From: G963664835 sp965220775
GTDB lineage: Bacteria > Chloroflexota > UBA6077 > FW602-bin22 > JBCLEL01
Direction of reading: 5' to 3'
DNA: 64,000 nucleotides
Assembly (NCBI GenBank): GCA_965220775.1
Contig: OZ244845.1
Location: 2,108,001-2,172,000 of the forward strand
The notes under the pieces are model-generated. The model was not told where the DNA came from. It saw only the letters and a list, made by a program, of their open reading frames with translations, and did no database searches. Position 1 is the first letter of the stretch. The number at the start of each line of letters is the position of its first letter. A program made the translations under genes and the position numbers. Positions 27,370-37,700 of the stretch are shown here, in pieces.

Positions 27370-29004
27370 TCACTTCCGCGGTTCGGGCGAGACCACCACC
27401 AAACCCTGCTCGAAATCCTCCTCGAACACCTTCTGTGTTCCCTCCATATACTCTTTTGCGCTCATCTCGCCGAGCCACAACGAGGCGAGATTATTGGAGA
27501 GGTAGTTGTTAGTTCGGTTTGGCCAGGCGGCCCATGGCAGGAAGCCAAAGTCTCGGTTCTTTTGCGCCGCGACGGACTCTAGAATCGACTGCTTGTAAAC
27601 AGGATTGAAGCCCGGAGGGAAATCCGATGCCTCGTAGTCCATCGGAGGCAGATAGGTCGCAATAAGACCTGGCTTGTCGGCCCACTTAAGGATGTCTCGC
27701 CTCTCACCGAAGAACACGAAGTCCGCAAAACTCACAGCTTGGTCCCTGTAACTCAGATCACTGCTGATCGCAAACCCTTCGCCGCAGCCCACAGCCGGCT
27801 GCACCCGTACGTCATCTCGCCACATGGGAGACCAAACCAGGTTCCAAGGCAAGGACCCGGCCCACTGGTCGATGGATCGCATCGTCCAGGTGCCTTCGTT
27901 GAGCTGAGCCGCTTTGCCGGCTGCCCACAGTCCCCTGCCGTCGCCGAAGCCCAACCCAAGCGCCTTTCCGTCGGCCAGGAAATTCTCGTCCCAGAGGATT
28001 TTCATATGCTCGAAGGCGTCCACAAAGACAGAATCGGTCCATTTGCGGCTGCCGGTCAGAGCCTCCCAGACGTTGTGTCCGCCGGCCCAGGCGTGAAAAG
28101 CATGCCCCCACCAGAACTGCTGCACGACCGGGAGACCCGCTGCTCCGTACCCATAGACGATAATGTCATTTTCCATGAGTACCTTGCCGTTTGCCAAGAT
28201 CTCATCGAAATTCGTCGGAATCTCCAGGCCAAGGTCGGCGAAGATCTGCGTGTTATAGTACAGGTTCATCATCTCGAACTCGGTTGGGATAAAAGCCGTA
28301 ATTCCCTTGTACGGCGTGATTTCCCACATCCACGACCAGAGTTTCTCGTCCCAACCCAGATCTTTAACATAGGGAGCAAGGTCCGCCACCGCTCCGGCGT
28401 CAGCCAACGGACCGATATCCCTGGCACCACCGATGTTGAACATGTCGGGGGTCGCCCTCGCTGCTATCGCGGTTTCCAGCTTCCTGAAGTAGTCCGGGAC
28501 GGCTATTAACTCGACGTCGATGTCCGGGTGTTCTCGTCTGAATGGGTTCAGGATGAATGCCTCGACATTGGCATTTGTCGCCTTGTCCGTGTGCTCCACC
28601 CAATAGGTGAGTTTTGTCACACCCTCCTTGGTCGGTTCGACGACTGCGGTGGCCGTCACTACAACGACCTGCTCCTTGACAACCTCGACCGGCTTTTCGA
28701 CTATCTTCTCGATTTCGACGGTGACGACCTTCTCGACCTCGATTGCCTTCTCGACTTCGACGGTGACGACCTTCTCGACCTCGACTGCCTTCTCAACTTC
28801 GACAGTGACTACCTTTTGAACCTCTTCCCTCACGACCTGGGTAATGACCCTTTCTACCGGGACCTCTTTCTCGACTACCTGCACCCTCTCAACTTCGATT
28901 ATCTGCGGTTGGCATGCAGCCAGGATAGGCAAGGTTGCTGCAGCGCCCAAGCCCGCAAGGAACGAGCGACGCGTAAATCGATTCGACAAGAATCTCGCTG
29001 CCAT
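27370..29004 (-). CDS. ABC transporter solute-binding lipoprotein with VEVEK-repeat tether (copy 3)
   Basis: This is a 544-residue CUT1 solute-binding protein heading the sugar operon. The start is ATG at 29004, with AGGGAGG ten bases upstream. A twin-arginine motif (TRRSFLAG) and lipobox LAAC (Cys31) are followed by a V-E-V-E-K repeat at ~33-117, then the binding domain (LTYWVEHTDKATNANVEAF). The tether is close to those of copies 1 and 2 while the binding domain is different. Together with the two permeases it would import an oligosaccharide handled by the glycosidase-like and isomerase-like genes downstream. Confidence 0.9.
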   Translation of the reverse strand: MAARFLSNRFTRRSFLAGLGAAATLPILAACQPQIIEVERVQVVEKEVPVERVITQVVREEVQKVVTVEVEKAVEVEKVVTVEVEKAIEVEKVVTVEIEKIVEKPVEVVKEQVVVVTATAVVEPTKEGVTKLTYWVEHTDKATNANVEAFILNPFRREHPDIDVELIAVPDYFRKLETAIAARATPDMFNIGGARDIGPLADAGAVADLAPYVKDLGWDEKLWSWMWEITPYKGITAFIPTEFEMMNLYYNTQIFADLGLEIPTNFDEILANGKVLMENDIIVYGYGAAGLPVVQQFWWGHAFHAWAGGHNVWEALTGSRKWTDSVFVDAFEHMKILWDENFLADGKALGLGFGDGRGLWAAGKAAQLNEGTWTMRSIDQWAGSLPWNLVWSPMWRDDVRVQPAVGCGEGFAISSDLSYRDQAVSFADFVFFGERRDILKWADKPGLIATYLPPMDYEASDFPPGFNPVYKQSILESVAAQKNRDFGFLPWAAWPNRTNNYLSNNLASLWLGEMSAKEYMEGTQKVFEEDFEQGLVVVSPEPRK

Positions 29005-29526
29005 TGGAAACAATCCTCCCTTTGCTCTCGAGTCACTAAATTCAGGACGCCGGCACGCAATATGCTAACCGCTGGATGCTTGCTCGATTGTTCGATAGAC
29101 ACGATCCTTTCCAGGAGCCTGCTACGATCTGGCATCTTCGCACCACAGTGCCGCCGTTCGAACTACCCCATCCCCGTCAGCGTGATGTTGCGCTATGTTA
29201 CATAAACTCTCTAACGTCGTCAATCACCTAATCGCCTCCGCCGGTGTGCCTCTCGATGCTACGAGTTAGCGAACTCCGTCAATAGCGGACTTCCTTTTCG
29301 CCGGAGAGATTCCAGGCCGAACGATTGCCTGTATCGCGCTGGACCGATTCAATCCTCGTTGCACATTCTGCCGCGTAACTCGAGTTCTTCACCATGCTGA
29401 TGCATCAGGCGGATTCTGACCGCACGGCAAGGGTCGTGACGCCTCCCCTCATGTACCAGTACGCCACAAGAAAGGGGTATCATCAGCAAGTTCGTGATAG
29501 CGACTACCAGGTATGAGGTTGCGATA
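29005..29526. other. Divergent intergenic region of the sugar operon and epimerase gene
   Basis: About 520 bases separate the minus-strand sugar operon from the plus-strand epimerase gene, so promoters for both should lie here. I see no strong consensus pair, recognisable operator or regulator gene. The open frames that cross it look like shadows. Confidence 0.5.
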
Positions 29527-30372
29527 GTGAAGATAGGAATCAACGCTTGGGTGTGGGTTTCTCCTTTTAGCAGTGAAAGAGACCTTGGGCTGATCGGCAA
29601 GGTGCGGACGCTCGGCGGCCAGACCTTTGAATTCGCCATAGAAGATGACAGCGTCATAGATCCTGCGGCAGTCAGAAGAACGTTAGAGGATGAGGCGTTG
29701 GGTTGTTCCATAGTAGGGACATTCGGTCCGGCTTTCGACCTCTCTAGCGAGGATCCGGCCGTTCGTCGACTGGGTATAGACCATGCCAGGCGTTGTCTCG
29801 ACACCAGCGCAATGGTCGGGGCCTCTTTGTTCACGGGCGCCGCCGTCGGTGCCGGCGGGACCGATTTGCTCTCGGAGCCGACCCGGCAGGCTAGGCTAGG
29901 ATACGCTGCAGACGGTCTGAGAGAGGTCGGTCAGCACGCCGCCGAAGCAGGATTATTATTCGCAATCGAAGTATTGAACCGATACGAAAACAATCTCCTT
30001 AACACTGCCCTTCAGGCAAGGCAACTGATCGACTTGGTCGATCACCCCAGCGTAGGTATCCACCTGGATTCCTTCCACATGAGTCTGGAAGAATCCAATC
30101 TGGGTGATGCCATAAGAATTGCCGGCGATCGACTGATTCATTTTCATGGCAGCGAGAGCCATCGAGGAACGCCCGGCGGCGGACTTGTCCCTTGGGATGA
30201 CGTGTCCGCAGCTCTGAGTGAAATTAACTATGATCGATACATAGTGATCGAGTCGTTTAACCCAAGTGGCAGACGCGCCCCTCGTGTACGTATTTGGCGC
30301 CCCTTGTCCGAGTCTCAGGATGCTCTGGCGAAGGAGGGTCTCGCCTTCTTGAGAGCAAGTCTTCTGGGTTGA
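29527..30372 (+). CDS. Sugar 3-epimerase-like TIM barrel (D-tagatose/D-psicose 3-epimerase group)
   Basis: This is a metal-dependent ketose 3-epimerase or related isomerase. The four metal ligands are readable: Glu in AIEVLNRYEN, Asp in IHLDSFHM, His in IHFHGSESHRG, and Glu in IVIESF. GTG at 29527 is preferred because GAGG lies eight bases before it; a longer frame from 29494 is possible. It is transcribed away from the sugar operon and may feed or drain the same ketose pool. Confidence 0.82.
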   Translation: MKIGINAWVWVSPFSSERDLGLIGKVRTLGGQTFEFAIEDDSVIDPAAVRRTLEDEALGCSIVGTFGPAFDLSSEDPAVRRLGIDHARRCLDTSAMVGASLFTGAAVGAGGTDLLSEPTRQARLGYAADGLREVGQHAAEAGLLFAIEVLNRYENNLLNTALQARQLIDLVDHPSVGIHLDSFHMSLEESNLGDAIRIAGDRLIHFHGSESHRGTPGGGLVPWDDVSAALSEINYDRYIVIESFNPSGRRAPRVRIWRPLSESQDALAKEGLAFLRASLLG

Positions 30373-30539
30373 ATCAGTTCCGTATTTAGTTAGGTGTTGA
30401 GGGTTCGGCCCAATATCGACTGGTACTTTCGACGGCTTGGATTCCGCGCCAAAACGCGTCTGGCTATTCCTCAAGACGGTGTCGAACTAATCAATTGGCG
30501 CGGCCCGTACCGACACATATCCCTGGGCTGTAGCACGCC

Positions 30540-32546
30540 TTAGCCGTTAGGCCGCTCCACTACTATTGGACCGAGTTGGATTGCGTTTGTGCCATCGGGA
30601 AGTTCCGAACGCCATCCATCTTCCGGCCGGTATAGCCCAACGTTGAGATAGTAGTTGCCGGCAGCGGCATGTGCCGGAATATCTAGTGCATATCTGTCCA
30701 GGATCGTCTGTCCGGCTTGCCAGCTATTCGTGGGAGCCTGACCTTGCTGGGGCTCTGAATCGTTTTGCGCTACCACGGAGCCGGACTCGTCTGCCAGATG
30801 AACAAATATCTTGAGACGCTCATTAGGCGCTACATCCGCTCGCCAAACCAGGTCGACTGCGATCGCTCCGCCGCCTATCGTCTCCGTCGGCCGGATCCGG
30901 TATTCTTGCAACACGATTGCGCTCTCCCGGCCAGTGAACGTTGCATCGACCTCCTGCCAAAGAGTGTTCTGATCAGCCGGGCTGAAGTAACGAATTAGCC
31001 GGAGGCTATCGTACCAGCGGTGTTCTAAACGGTAGGCGTGCGAATCCAGAAACGGGATGACGTAACGCGCCTCAGATGGGCCATAAGGGTAGGTAACGAG
31101 CCAAATCAAGACCGGTTGGTGGAGAAGCTCGTCTAGAGTTCTCTCGCCTTCCAATCGCCTCTCGCCGGATGCGTTGGGAACCCAAACAATCCGAGCCGGC
31201 GATAGGTCGTAGTATTTGAACAACGGATCGGCCGAATCGAAGTTCAGCACCACAGCTAGGTTCGGGCCGGCCGTCGTTTTGATAGTAGATTGGAGTTCTC
31301 GAATTGTCACGGCGTGGATGAATTCTGCCTTGCGGTAATAGTCCGGTAGAGCGACCGCGGCCGGCGCCACGAGCAGCACTAGTCCAGCGAACAGACCAAG
31401 TAGCCTGAGTCGATTCGACGCGAAGCCTCCCATCATCCTTGACATGCGCATCCCCAAGACTTGCAATCCCCAAACGATCCCCAAGATGAACGGGATGAAC
31501 GCGCCTATCAAATATCGATCACGCGTAATGGGCACGCGGAGCGAGATCGCCAACACCAGCAACAGAGGCACCAAGAGCCAGAGTGCAATGAGACGACTTG
31601 GCTTGTCTCCAGAGTCCCATCGCCATCCTCCCGCGATTCCGACCGTCGCCAAGCAGACCATCGCTACTATGGTTAGGTCTCCTAGTGCGCTAATTGGCCG
31701 GTTCCCCAACGCAAATGACTGCAGCATGCGTTGGATTAGTTCAAATGCATCCCCCTCTTCGAACCACACACTAGCGGGATTCGCAATCAGCATAGCGCTC
31801 CGAACGATCCAGGGTAAGAACAATATCCCAATGACCGTATGGGCCAACAGCCACTGACCAACGGTTATCCGGTCGCGGACCGCTGAAGGCAACACCACGT
31901 ATCCGACCGCTAGGCCCGCAGTTGCCAATACCATCACGGTGTGGGTGTAAATTGCCAACGCGCTGGCTCCTATGTATATGAGCCAGCGGCTTCGCGACGG
32001 ACGGTCTAACACCAATAGCAATGTCAATGCCGCCAACGCCCCGGCAGCGATTGCCATCGAGTATGAGCGGGCAATCTGCGACTGAGCTATCAAGTACGGG
32101 CTGGCGGCGACGAAAATAGCTGCCAACGCTCCCGCCGGCGCTGAAACAAGTCGCCGACCTATCACATAGACCATCGCAACCGTCAGCACTCCAAATGCTG
32201 CCGAAGGAAAGCGAAGGGCATACTCGCTGCTGCCAATCAGTCGCTGCCAGGCAAAGAGCAAGAGATAGTGCAGCGGCGGTGTCGCCTCGACGGTGTAGTA
32301 GAGAGCCGCCAACTTCTCGAGCGAGCCGGCCGAATTCAATGCGCTAAATGCCTCATCGCCAATGAGCGCTCGAAATCCCAGCCGGTACATTCTCAAGACG
32401 AAGGCCGCGAGAACGGCAAGGATTGCCACGGCTGTTGGGGCGTCGACGCGAGTGTTCAGGGAAATTGCTCTCACTATCAACTTGGGTCGATCCCGCCGTA
32501 CCGGTAGTGAAATGGGCGCGGCATAAACTCTGGGCACCGTCCACAT
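30540..32546 (-). CDS. Membrane glycosyltransferase, GT39/ArnT-PMT-like
   Basis: This 668-residue protein has roughly ten membrane helices up to about residue 400 and a soluble C-terminal domain. The first periplasmic loop carries Asp-Glu in RALIGDEAFS and the following ATPPLHY. Both are typical of lipid-linked sugar transferases of the GT39/GT-C type. It would move a sugar from a polyprenyl-phosphate donor to an envelope acceptor. The C-terminal ~130 residues are beta-rich (ESAIVLQEYRIRPTETIGG), perhaps a carbohydrate-binding module. It is monocistronic and divergent from the TPP gene. Confidence 0.8.
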   Translation of the reverse strand: MWTVPRVYAAPISLPVRRDRPKLIVRAISLNTRVDAPTAVAILAVLAAFVLRMYRLGFRALIGDEAFSALNSAGSLEKLAALYYTVEATPPLHYLLLFAWQRLIGSSEYALRFPSAAFGVLTVAMVYVIGRRLVSAPAGALAAIFVAASPYLIAQSQIARSYSMAIAAGALAALTLLLVLDRPSRSRWLIYIGASALAIYTHTVMVLATAGLAVGYVVLPSAVRDRITVGQWLLAHTVIGILFLPWIVRSAMLIANPASVWFEEGDAFELIQRMLQSFALGNRPISALGDLTIVAMVCLATVGIAGGWRWDSGDKPSRLIALWLLVPLLLVLAISLRVPITRDRYLIGAFIPFILGIVWGLQVLGMRMSRMMGGFASNRLRLLGLFAGLVLLVAPAAVALPDYYRKAEFIHAVTIRELQSTIKTTAGPNLAVVLNFDSADPLFKYYDLSPARIVWVPNASGERRLEGERTLDELLHQPVLIWLVTYPYGPSEARYVIPFLDSHAYRLEHRWYDSLRLIRYFSPADQNTLWQEVDATFTGRESAIVLQEYRIRPTETIGGGAIAVDLVWRADVAPNERLKIFVHLADESGSVVAQNDSEPQQGQAPTNSWQAGQTILDRYALDIPAHAAAGNYYLNVGLYRPEDGWRSELPDGTNAIQLGPIVVERPNG

Positions 32547-32781
32547 GATTGAAAGATCGCGGTCATCCTTCTACACAATTACCCTTTTTCCTCCGAACTT
32601 ACAACATGTTAGATCAACTCTGCCAACGGGATTTGCAAGCCTGGCCGATTCGGCCGCAGCGATTGACAAGTTTCGTCTACTTTGCCTAGGCAACGCCGAT
32701 AGATACTTCCTCACCAGATACAATGTGCGTTTGAAGCCCAAGTGGAACTTGCACCTAAATCATCCGGTTGGAGAACGCCAA

Positions 32782-33348
32782 ATGTTCACGTCTTTCGAAG
32801 CAATTCGAATCATAGCCCGGCATCAAGAAGGAGTGGTTGTTGTCCACACGATGTCAACTTCCCGGGAGTGGCCCGTCGTGGCCGATGACGAGGACCTCCA
32901 TCTCCGGCTTGGCGGTGCGATGGGCAAAGCATCGTCAGTTGGCTTGGGAATCGCCCTCGCGCAACCGGACCGGCGTGTCCTTGTGTTAGACGGAGACGGC
33001 AGTCTCCTCATGAATTTGGGCACCCTTGTTACTATCGGACACGCTCAGCCGGCAAACCTAGTGCACCTAGTCTTTGAGAATAGCGTGTATGAGGTCACGG
33101 GCGGCCAGCCTATCCCCGGCGCCGGCCAAGTGGACTTTGCCGCCATTGCGTTGGCCGCCGGCTATCCGAGTGTTCACACGTTTGTCGATGCCGGCGAGTT
33201 CGAGCGAGCGGCAAATCGAGTCTTGAACGAAAAAGGCCCTGTGCTGGTGGTTTTGGAGGTTACCACTTCGCACGAGTACTCCTCTCCGGCGCGGGCTACA
33301 CATCTGGGTATGCCGAAGCTGATGGCAAGGCTCGCGACGACCGATTAG
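32782..33348 (+). CDS. TPP-binding half-enzyme (sulfopyruvate decarboxylase beta-like)
   Basis: This 188-residue protein corresponds to the C-terminal thiamine-diphosphate-binding domain of decarboxylases. It contains the GDGS...N metal/TPP motif (VLDGDGSLLMNLG) and GAMGKASSVGLGIAL. ATG at 32782 is preferred (GGAG eight bases upstream); an open frame reaches 32545 but has no recognisable domain. Such subunits normally pair with a separate alpha (PYR-domain) subunit, and none lies in the neighbourhood. Sulfopyruvate or phosphonopyruvate decarboxylase is the nearest resemblance. Confidence 0.72.
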   Translation: MFTSFEAIRIIARHQEGVVVVHTMSTSREWPVVADDEDLHLRLGGAMGKASSVGLGIALAQPDRRVLVLDGDGSLLMNLGTLVTIGHAQPANLVHLVFENSVYEVTGGQPIPGAGQVDFAAIALAAGYPSVHTFVDAGEFERAANRVLNEKGPVLVVLEVTTSHEYSSPARATHLGMPKLMARLATTD

Positions 33349-33507
33349 CGTGCGAAGCCGTCAAGCTGAGTTTAAACTTGCTAGATGGAGCTCGAAGGTA
33401 TAGCCGTTGACCCGCCTTTTTCGAACTAGCGGGGCTCCGATTTGATGGCTGGTCTTGCTCCCCCAGCGTGTAAAGACAACATTCCATACAGAGAGGGACG
33501 TGAAGAA

Positions 33508-34650
33508 TTGAAGATTACCAAGATTGAATCACAGGTCTGCAACTTCGGTGGCCGCAACGAGATATTCGTCAAAGTGCAAACCGATGCCGGCATTCAAGGG
33601 ATTGGTCAGGCCTATTCACCCGGGCCTGACCTGGCGGCGGTAGAAGTTATCAAGGACTTCGAGCGCTGGTTGATTGGACGCGACCCTCGCGAAGTCGAGC
33701 GCTTGTGGCAATTCATGTACAACGGTTCGCGCTTCCCGGTCGGGATTGTCGTAGGTGCCGCCATTAGTGGTATCGAGCACGCCCTCTGGGACATCAAGGG
33801 CAAGGTATTGGGTGCACCGGTGTATGAGCTACTTGGTGGAAAGTGTCGTGACAAAATCCGTGTCTATCAAAGTATAGGCGGAGAGACTCCGGCCGAGGCC
33901 GGCGACAATGCCAAGAGGTTAGTTGAGACTTACGGTTTCACGGCCCTGAAGATGGGCCCTCAGCCACCGAACGATCAACAGATTCCAGTAAATATTATGA
34001 TTCGTGAGTCTGCCCGTCGGATGGAAGCGGTACGCAAGGCTGTCGGAGACGCCATAGACATTGGTGTCGATCCACACGCCCGAATCTTCAACCCAACGAT
34101 TGCCATTCAGATGGCCGAGGTCCTGAAGCCCTACAGGCCTTTCTTCTTCGAAGAACCCCTTCGTCCTGAGAATCTCGATGCTCTCGCAGACCTGAAGTCG
34201 AGGGTCACGATTCCGATTGCGACCGGCGAATGTCTGTACACGAAATTTCAGTTTCGAAATCTGCTGGTTCGAGAGGCCTGTGACTACGTCCAACCCGATA
34301 TCTGCTTGGCGGGTGGGATTAGTGAGACCAAGAAAATTGCGGCGATGGCCGAGAGCTTTTACGTGGGATTGATACCGCACAATCCCCTCGGTCCACTTGC
34401 TACCGCCATCAACGTCCAACTGGCGGCGGCGACGCCAAACTTCGTAGTGCTCGAATACCACACCGATGATCAGCCCCCACGAAGCAACGTACTGAAAGAG
34501 CCCCTGAAGCTAGAAGATGGTTATCTGCTCATTCCCGACGCGCCTGGGCTGGGCGTAGAACTTGATGAGGGGGCACTCTCGGAGTATGAGTTCAAACCCT
34601 GGCGCCGGCCGGTCCCGTTTCGCTCCGATGGATCCGTCGGATTCATGTAG
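33508..34650 (+). CDS. Enolase-superfamily sugar acid dehydratase (galactonate dehydratase-like)
   Basis: This is a mandelate racemase/enolase superfamily member of 381 residues that would dehydrate a sugar acid. Metal ligands are Asp188, Glu215 or Glu216 (FFFEEPL) and Glu241 (ATGECL). Candidate catalytic histidines are His190 (DPH) and His291 (IPHNPLGP), the pattern of the galactonate/gluconate dehydratase subgroup. The start TTG at 33508 has GAGGGA upstream and begins LKITKIES, like the family N-terminus; the longer frame to 33442 does not match. It may act with the upstream TPP gene or the sugar genes nearby. Confidence 0.85.
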   Translation: MKITKIESQVCNFGGRNEIFVKVQTDAGIQGIGQAYSPGPDLAAVEVIKDFERWLIGRDPREVERLWQFMYNGSRFPVGIVVGAAISGIEHALWDIKGKVLGAPVYELLGGKCRDKIRVYQSIGGETPAEAGDNAKRLVETYGFTALKMGPQPPNDQQIPVNIMIRESARRMEAVRKAVGDAIDIGVDPHARIFNPTIAIQMAEVLKPYRPFFFEEPLRPENLDALADLKSRVTIPIATGECLYTKFQFRNLLVREACDYVQPDICLAGGISETKKIAAMAESFYVGLIPHNPLGPLATAINVQLAAATPNFVVLEYHTDDQPPRSNVLKEPLKLEDGYLLIPDAPGLGVELDEGALSEYEFKPWRRPVPFRSDGSVGFM

Positions 34651-34764
34651 CAAGGTCGTCTAGGACCATCCCAGTAACAGGGAGATTAGCCTTCGGTGCC
34701 TTGGTCCGCTCCACTCGCGCGGCACTCGATGATCACGGAGTGCTGTGCGTAGTTGACGCTATAC

Positions 34765-37700
34765 TCAGCGTCCTGGGCCGGCTTGGTCCACAGCGTCCGA
34801 AGCTGGGACGACGACTGGCTCCAGGCTATGTAAGCTTGGTAGCAGGTTGGCCCCCTCTTTCTTGCCAAGGACCCTTATCAGAATAAAACGTTGAAGGTCG
34901 TCAATCAGGGTGAAGACGGCGGGAATCAGCACCAAGGTCAACAACGTCGAGGTAGTCAGACCACCGATTACCACGATTGCTAGCGGAGCCCGTAGCTCTG
35001 AGCCTTCGCCGATCGCGAGAGCGGTCGGCGTAAGGGCCGCAATCATTGTGACAGTTGTCATTAATATGGGCCGTAACCGAGCCGGCCCAGCTTCTAGCAG
35101 AGCTTCGTCTCGGGAGCGGCCATTTCGCCGCAGGTTGTTTGTGTAGTCCACTAGCAAAATGGCGTTCTTGCCAACCAAACCTGTCAACAGGATCATCCCG
35201 ATCATCGACATCATGTTGAGAGTGTGTCCGGTAACTATTAGACCGCCGATAGCGCCCACAACCGCTAATGGCAAGGACAGTATGATCACGAATGGGTACA
35301 GGAAACTCTCGTACAAAGCGACTAGCAACATGTAGATCAGAATCACTGCCAGCGCTAGCGCTTGGAACAGTTGAGTGAAAGATTCCTCTTGTGCCTGTGT
35401 GCTGCCACCAAATGTTATCGAGTACCCGGGCGGCAAAGTCAGCCGGTCAAGCTCTCGCTGAATATCGCCTGCAACGTCACCTTGTGCCCGTCCGGAGGTA
35501 TCGGCGCTGACTGTGATGACATGCTGTCGATCGTACCGTTCGATCCGTGAAGGCCCGGATTTCTGACGTACCGACGCTATTTGGTCAAGCCTTATCACTT
35601 CTCCAGTAGCGGAGGCTAGCGGTATCGACTTTATTGCCTCTATCGAAGCGGTGTCCTCACCGAATGCAGTTACCCGAACATCCACCTCCGAATCGTTGGC
35701 GGGACGGAACTGCGTTGCGACGGTGCCGGCGAGGCTTGTGCGAACTGCGGATGCGACTTGCGCCGGCGAAAGGCCCAGATCGGCTACCTGCGAACGATCC
35801 AGCACAATCTCTAGCTCTGGGTCGCCAATCTCTCCGCTATTCCGTACGTCGATCGCTCCACGCGTATCGTTAACTATTCCCTGCACCCGTCGTGCCAGTT
35901 CGACGAGAACACTAGGATGATCACCCCGTACCCGAATTTGAATCGGTGGTCCGCTGGGACCCGCCACGTTTGGCAGTTCTACGCGATATTGCAAACCCGG
36001 AGTCGATCCCTCCAATCGGCGCACGCGATCCGCAAGCTCCATCGCTGACTGGTTTCGACGATCTCTTGGTGCCAGCTTGACGGTAATTCTGGCGAATCTG
36101 CTGTCGGCAACTGACGCGGTGCCGGACGTGCCTACAAATGTGAAGATGGTGTCGATCGCCGGCCAGCCCGCAAGCTCCTCTTCTAGTCTTGCTACCGCAC
36201 GATCGGTTTCAGAGAGTGTAGTACCGGCCGGCATCTCGGCGATGATTGTGAACTCGTTTTGGTCGGCCTGCGGCAATAGCTCGGTGCTAACCAGACCGAA
36301 CACAACCATACCGATACCCGATGCGAAGCTCACAATGCCGAGCAATACGACAATCAGACGCCACCGCAGAGACCAAGTCAGCACTTTGACATAGGCGGAC
36401 TTTAGCTTCTCGAACCCCCTGTCCCAAGCTCTTCCGATCTTACCTAAGATCGAATTTCCTTTCTTCTCATCTCCCGACAACCATCGAGAGGCGAGCATCG
36501 GCGTCAGCGTAAACGATACGAATAACGAAAATAATGCTGCCGTGGCTACAACAATGCCAAATTCACGAAAGTACTGACCGACGATGCCGGACATGAATGC
36601 CACCGGTGCGAACACTGCCACGTCGACTAATGTGATCGCTATCGCTGCCAATCCGATCTCTGCCCGACCTTTCAGAGCCGCTGTGAACGGAGTCTCGCCG
36701 AGTTTCAAATGGCGAGTGATGTTTTCCAGGATTACTATCGAGTCGTCGACGAGTATTCCTACCACAAGGGTCAGTCCCATCATCGACATGATGTTCAGAG
36801 TGAATCCGAAAAAAAACATCGCCGCGAAGGTTGCTATGAGCGACGTGGGTATCGCCAACAGCACAATCACCGTGCTGCGCCACGCGTGAAGAAATAGCAG
36901 CAGGACCAATCCGGTAAGGATGATCGCCTCGATCAGAGTATTCTGAACATTATTCAACGACTGGCGGGTGAATACAGAAGCGTCAACCACGATGTCCATT
37001 TGGACGCCAGCCGGCAATTCGGCTTGGAGTTGATCGATCTCAGCCTTGATCGCGTCAGTTACTTGCAACGTGTTGGCGGTTGCCTGCTTGGTTATCTCTA
37101 TCGCTATGCTGTCCGTCAGGTTGGTTCGATTGATGTGAACTCTTCGCTTGAGCGTCTCGTCGACCTTGGCAACGTCCCTTAGACGGACCGACCCAGTCGG
37201 AGTACTCGCGATCACGATATTCTCTAAGAACCCTGGTGCCGGTACCAAAGTGTTAACGCGAACACCGAACTCCTTTCCGGCTTCTATAAGTGATCCACTG
37301 GGAACGTTTAGGTTGTCCTGTTGGAGCGCCGCCACCACCTGCAGTATCGACAGTCGATGAGCTTGCAGCTTCTGCTGGTCCACTGTCACCCGGATTTCCG
37401 GCTCTTGACCGCCGATCACGTCAACTGCCGCGACTCCCGGCACAGATTGCATCCTGGGGACGACGAGATCGTTAACTAGCCGGACCAACTCCTCATTCGA
37501 CAGATTGCCAGAAAATGAGATGTCTATAACCGGTAGGGAATTTACGTCTGCTTTGACAATATTGGGGGGCAGCGTATCCCCTGGTAATCGGGACCTTATG
37601 CCGTTGATCTTTCGCTCCACGTCGATCGCCGCTGAATCGGGATTAGTCCTGTCGTTGAATGCCAAAAGCACGGTAGACTGTCCCTCGGAGGAGATCGAAC

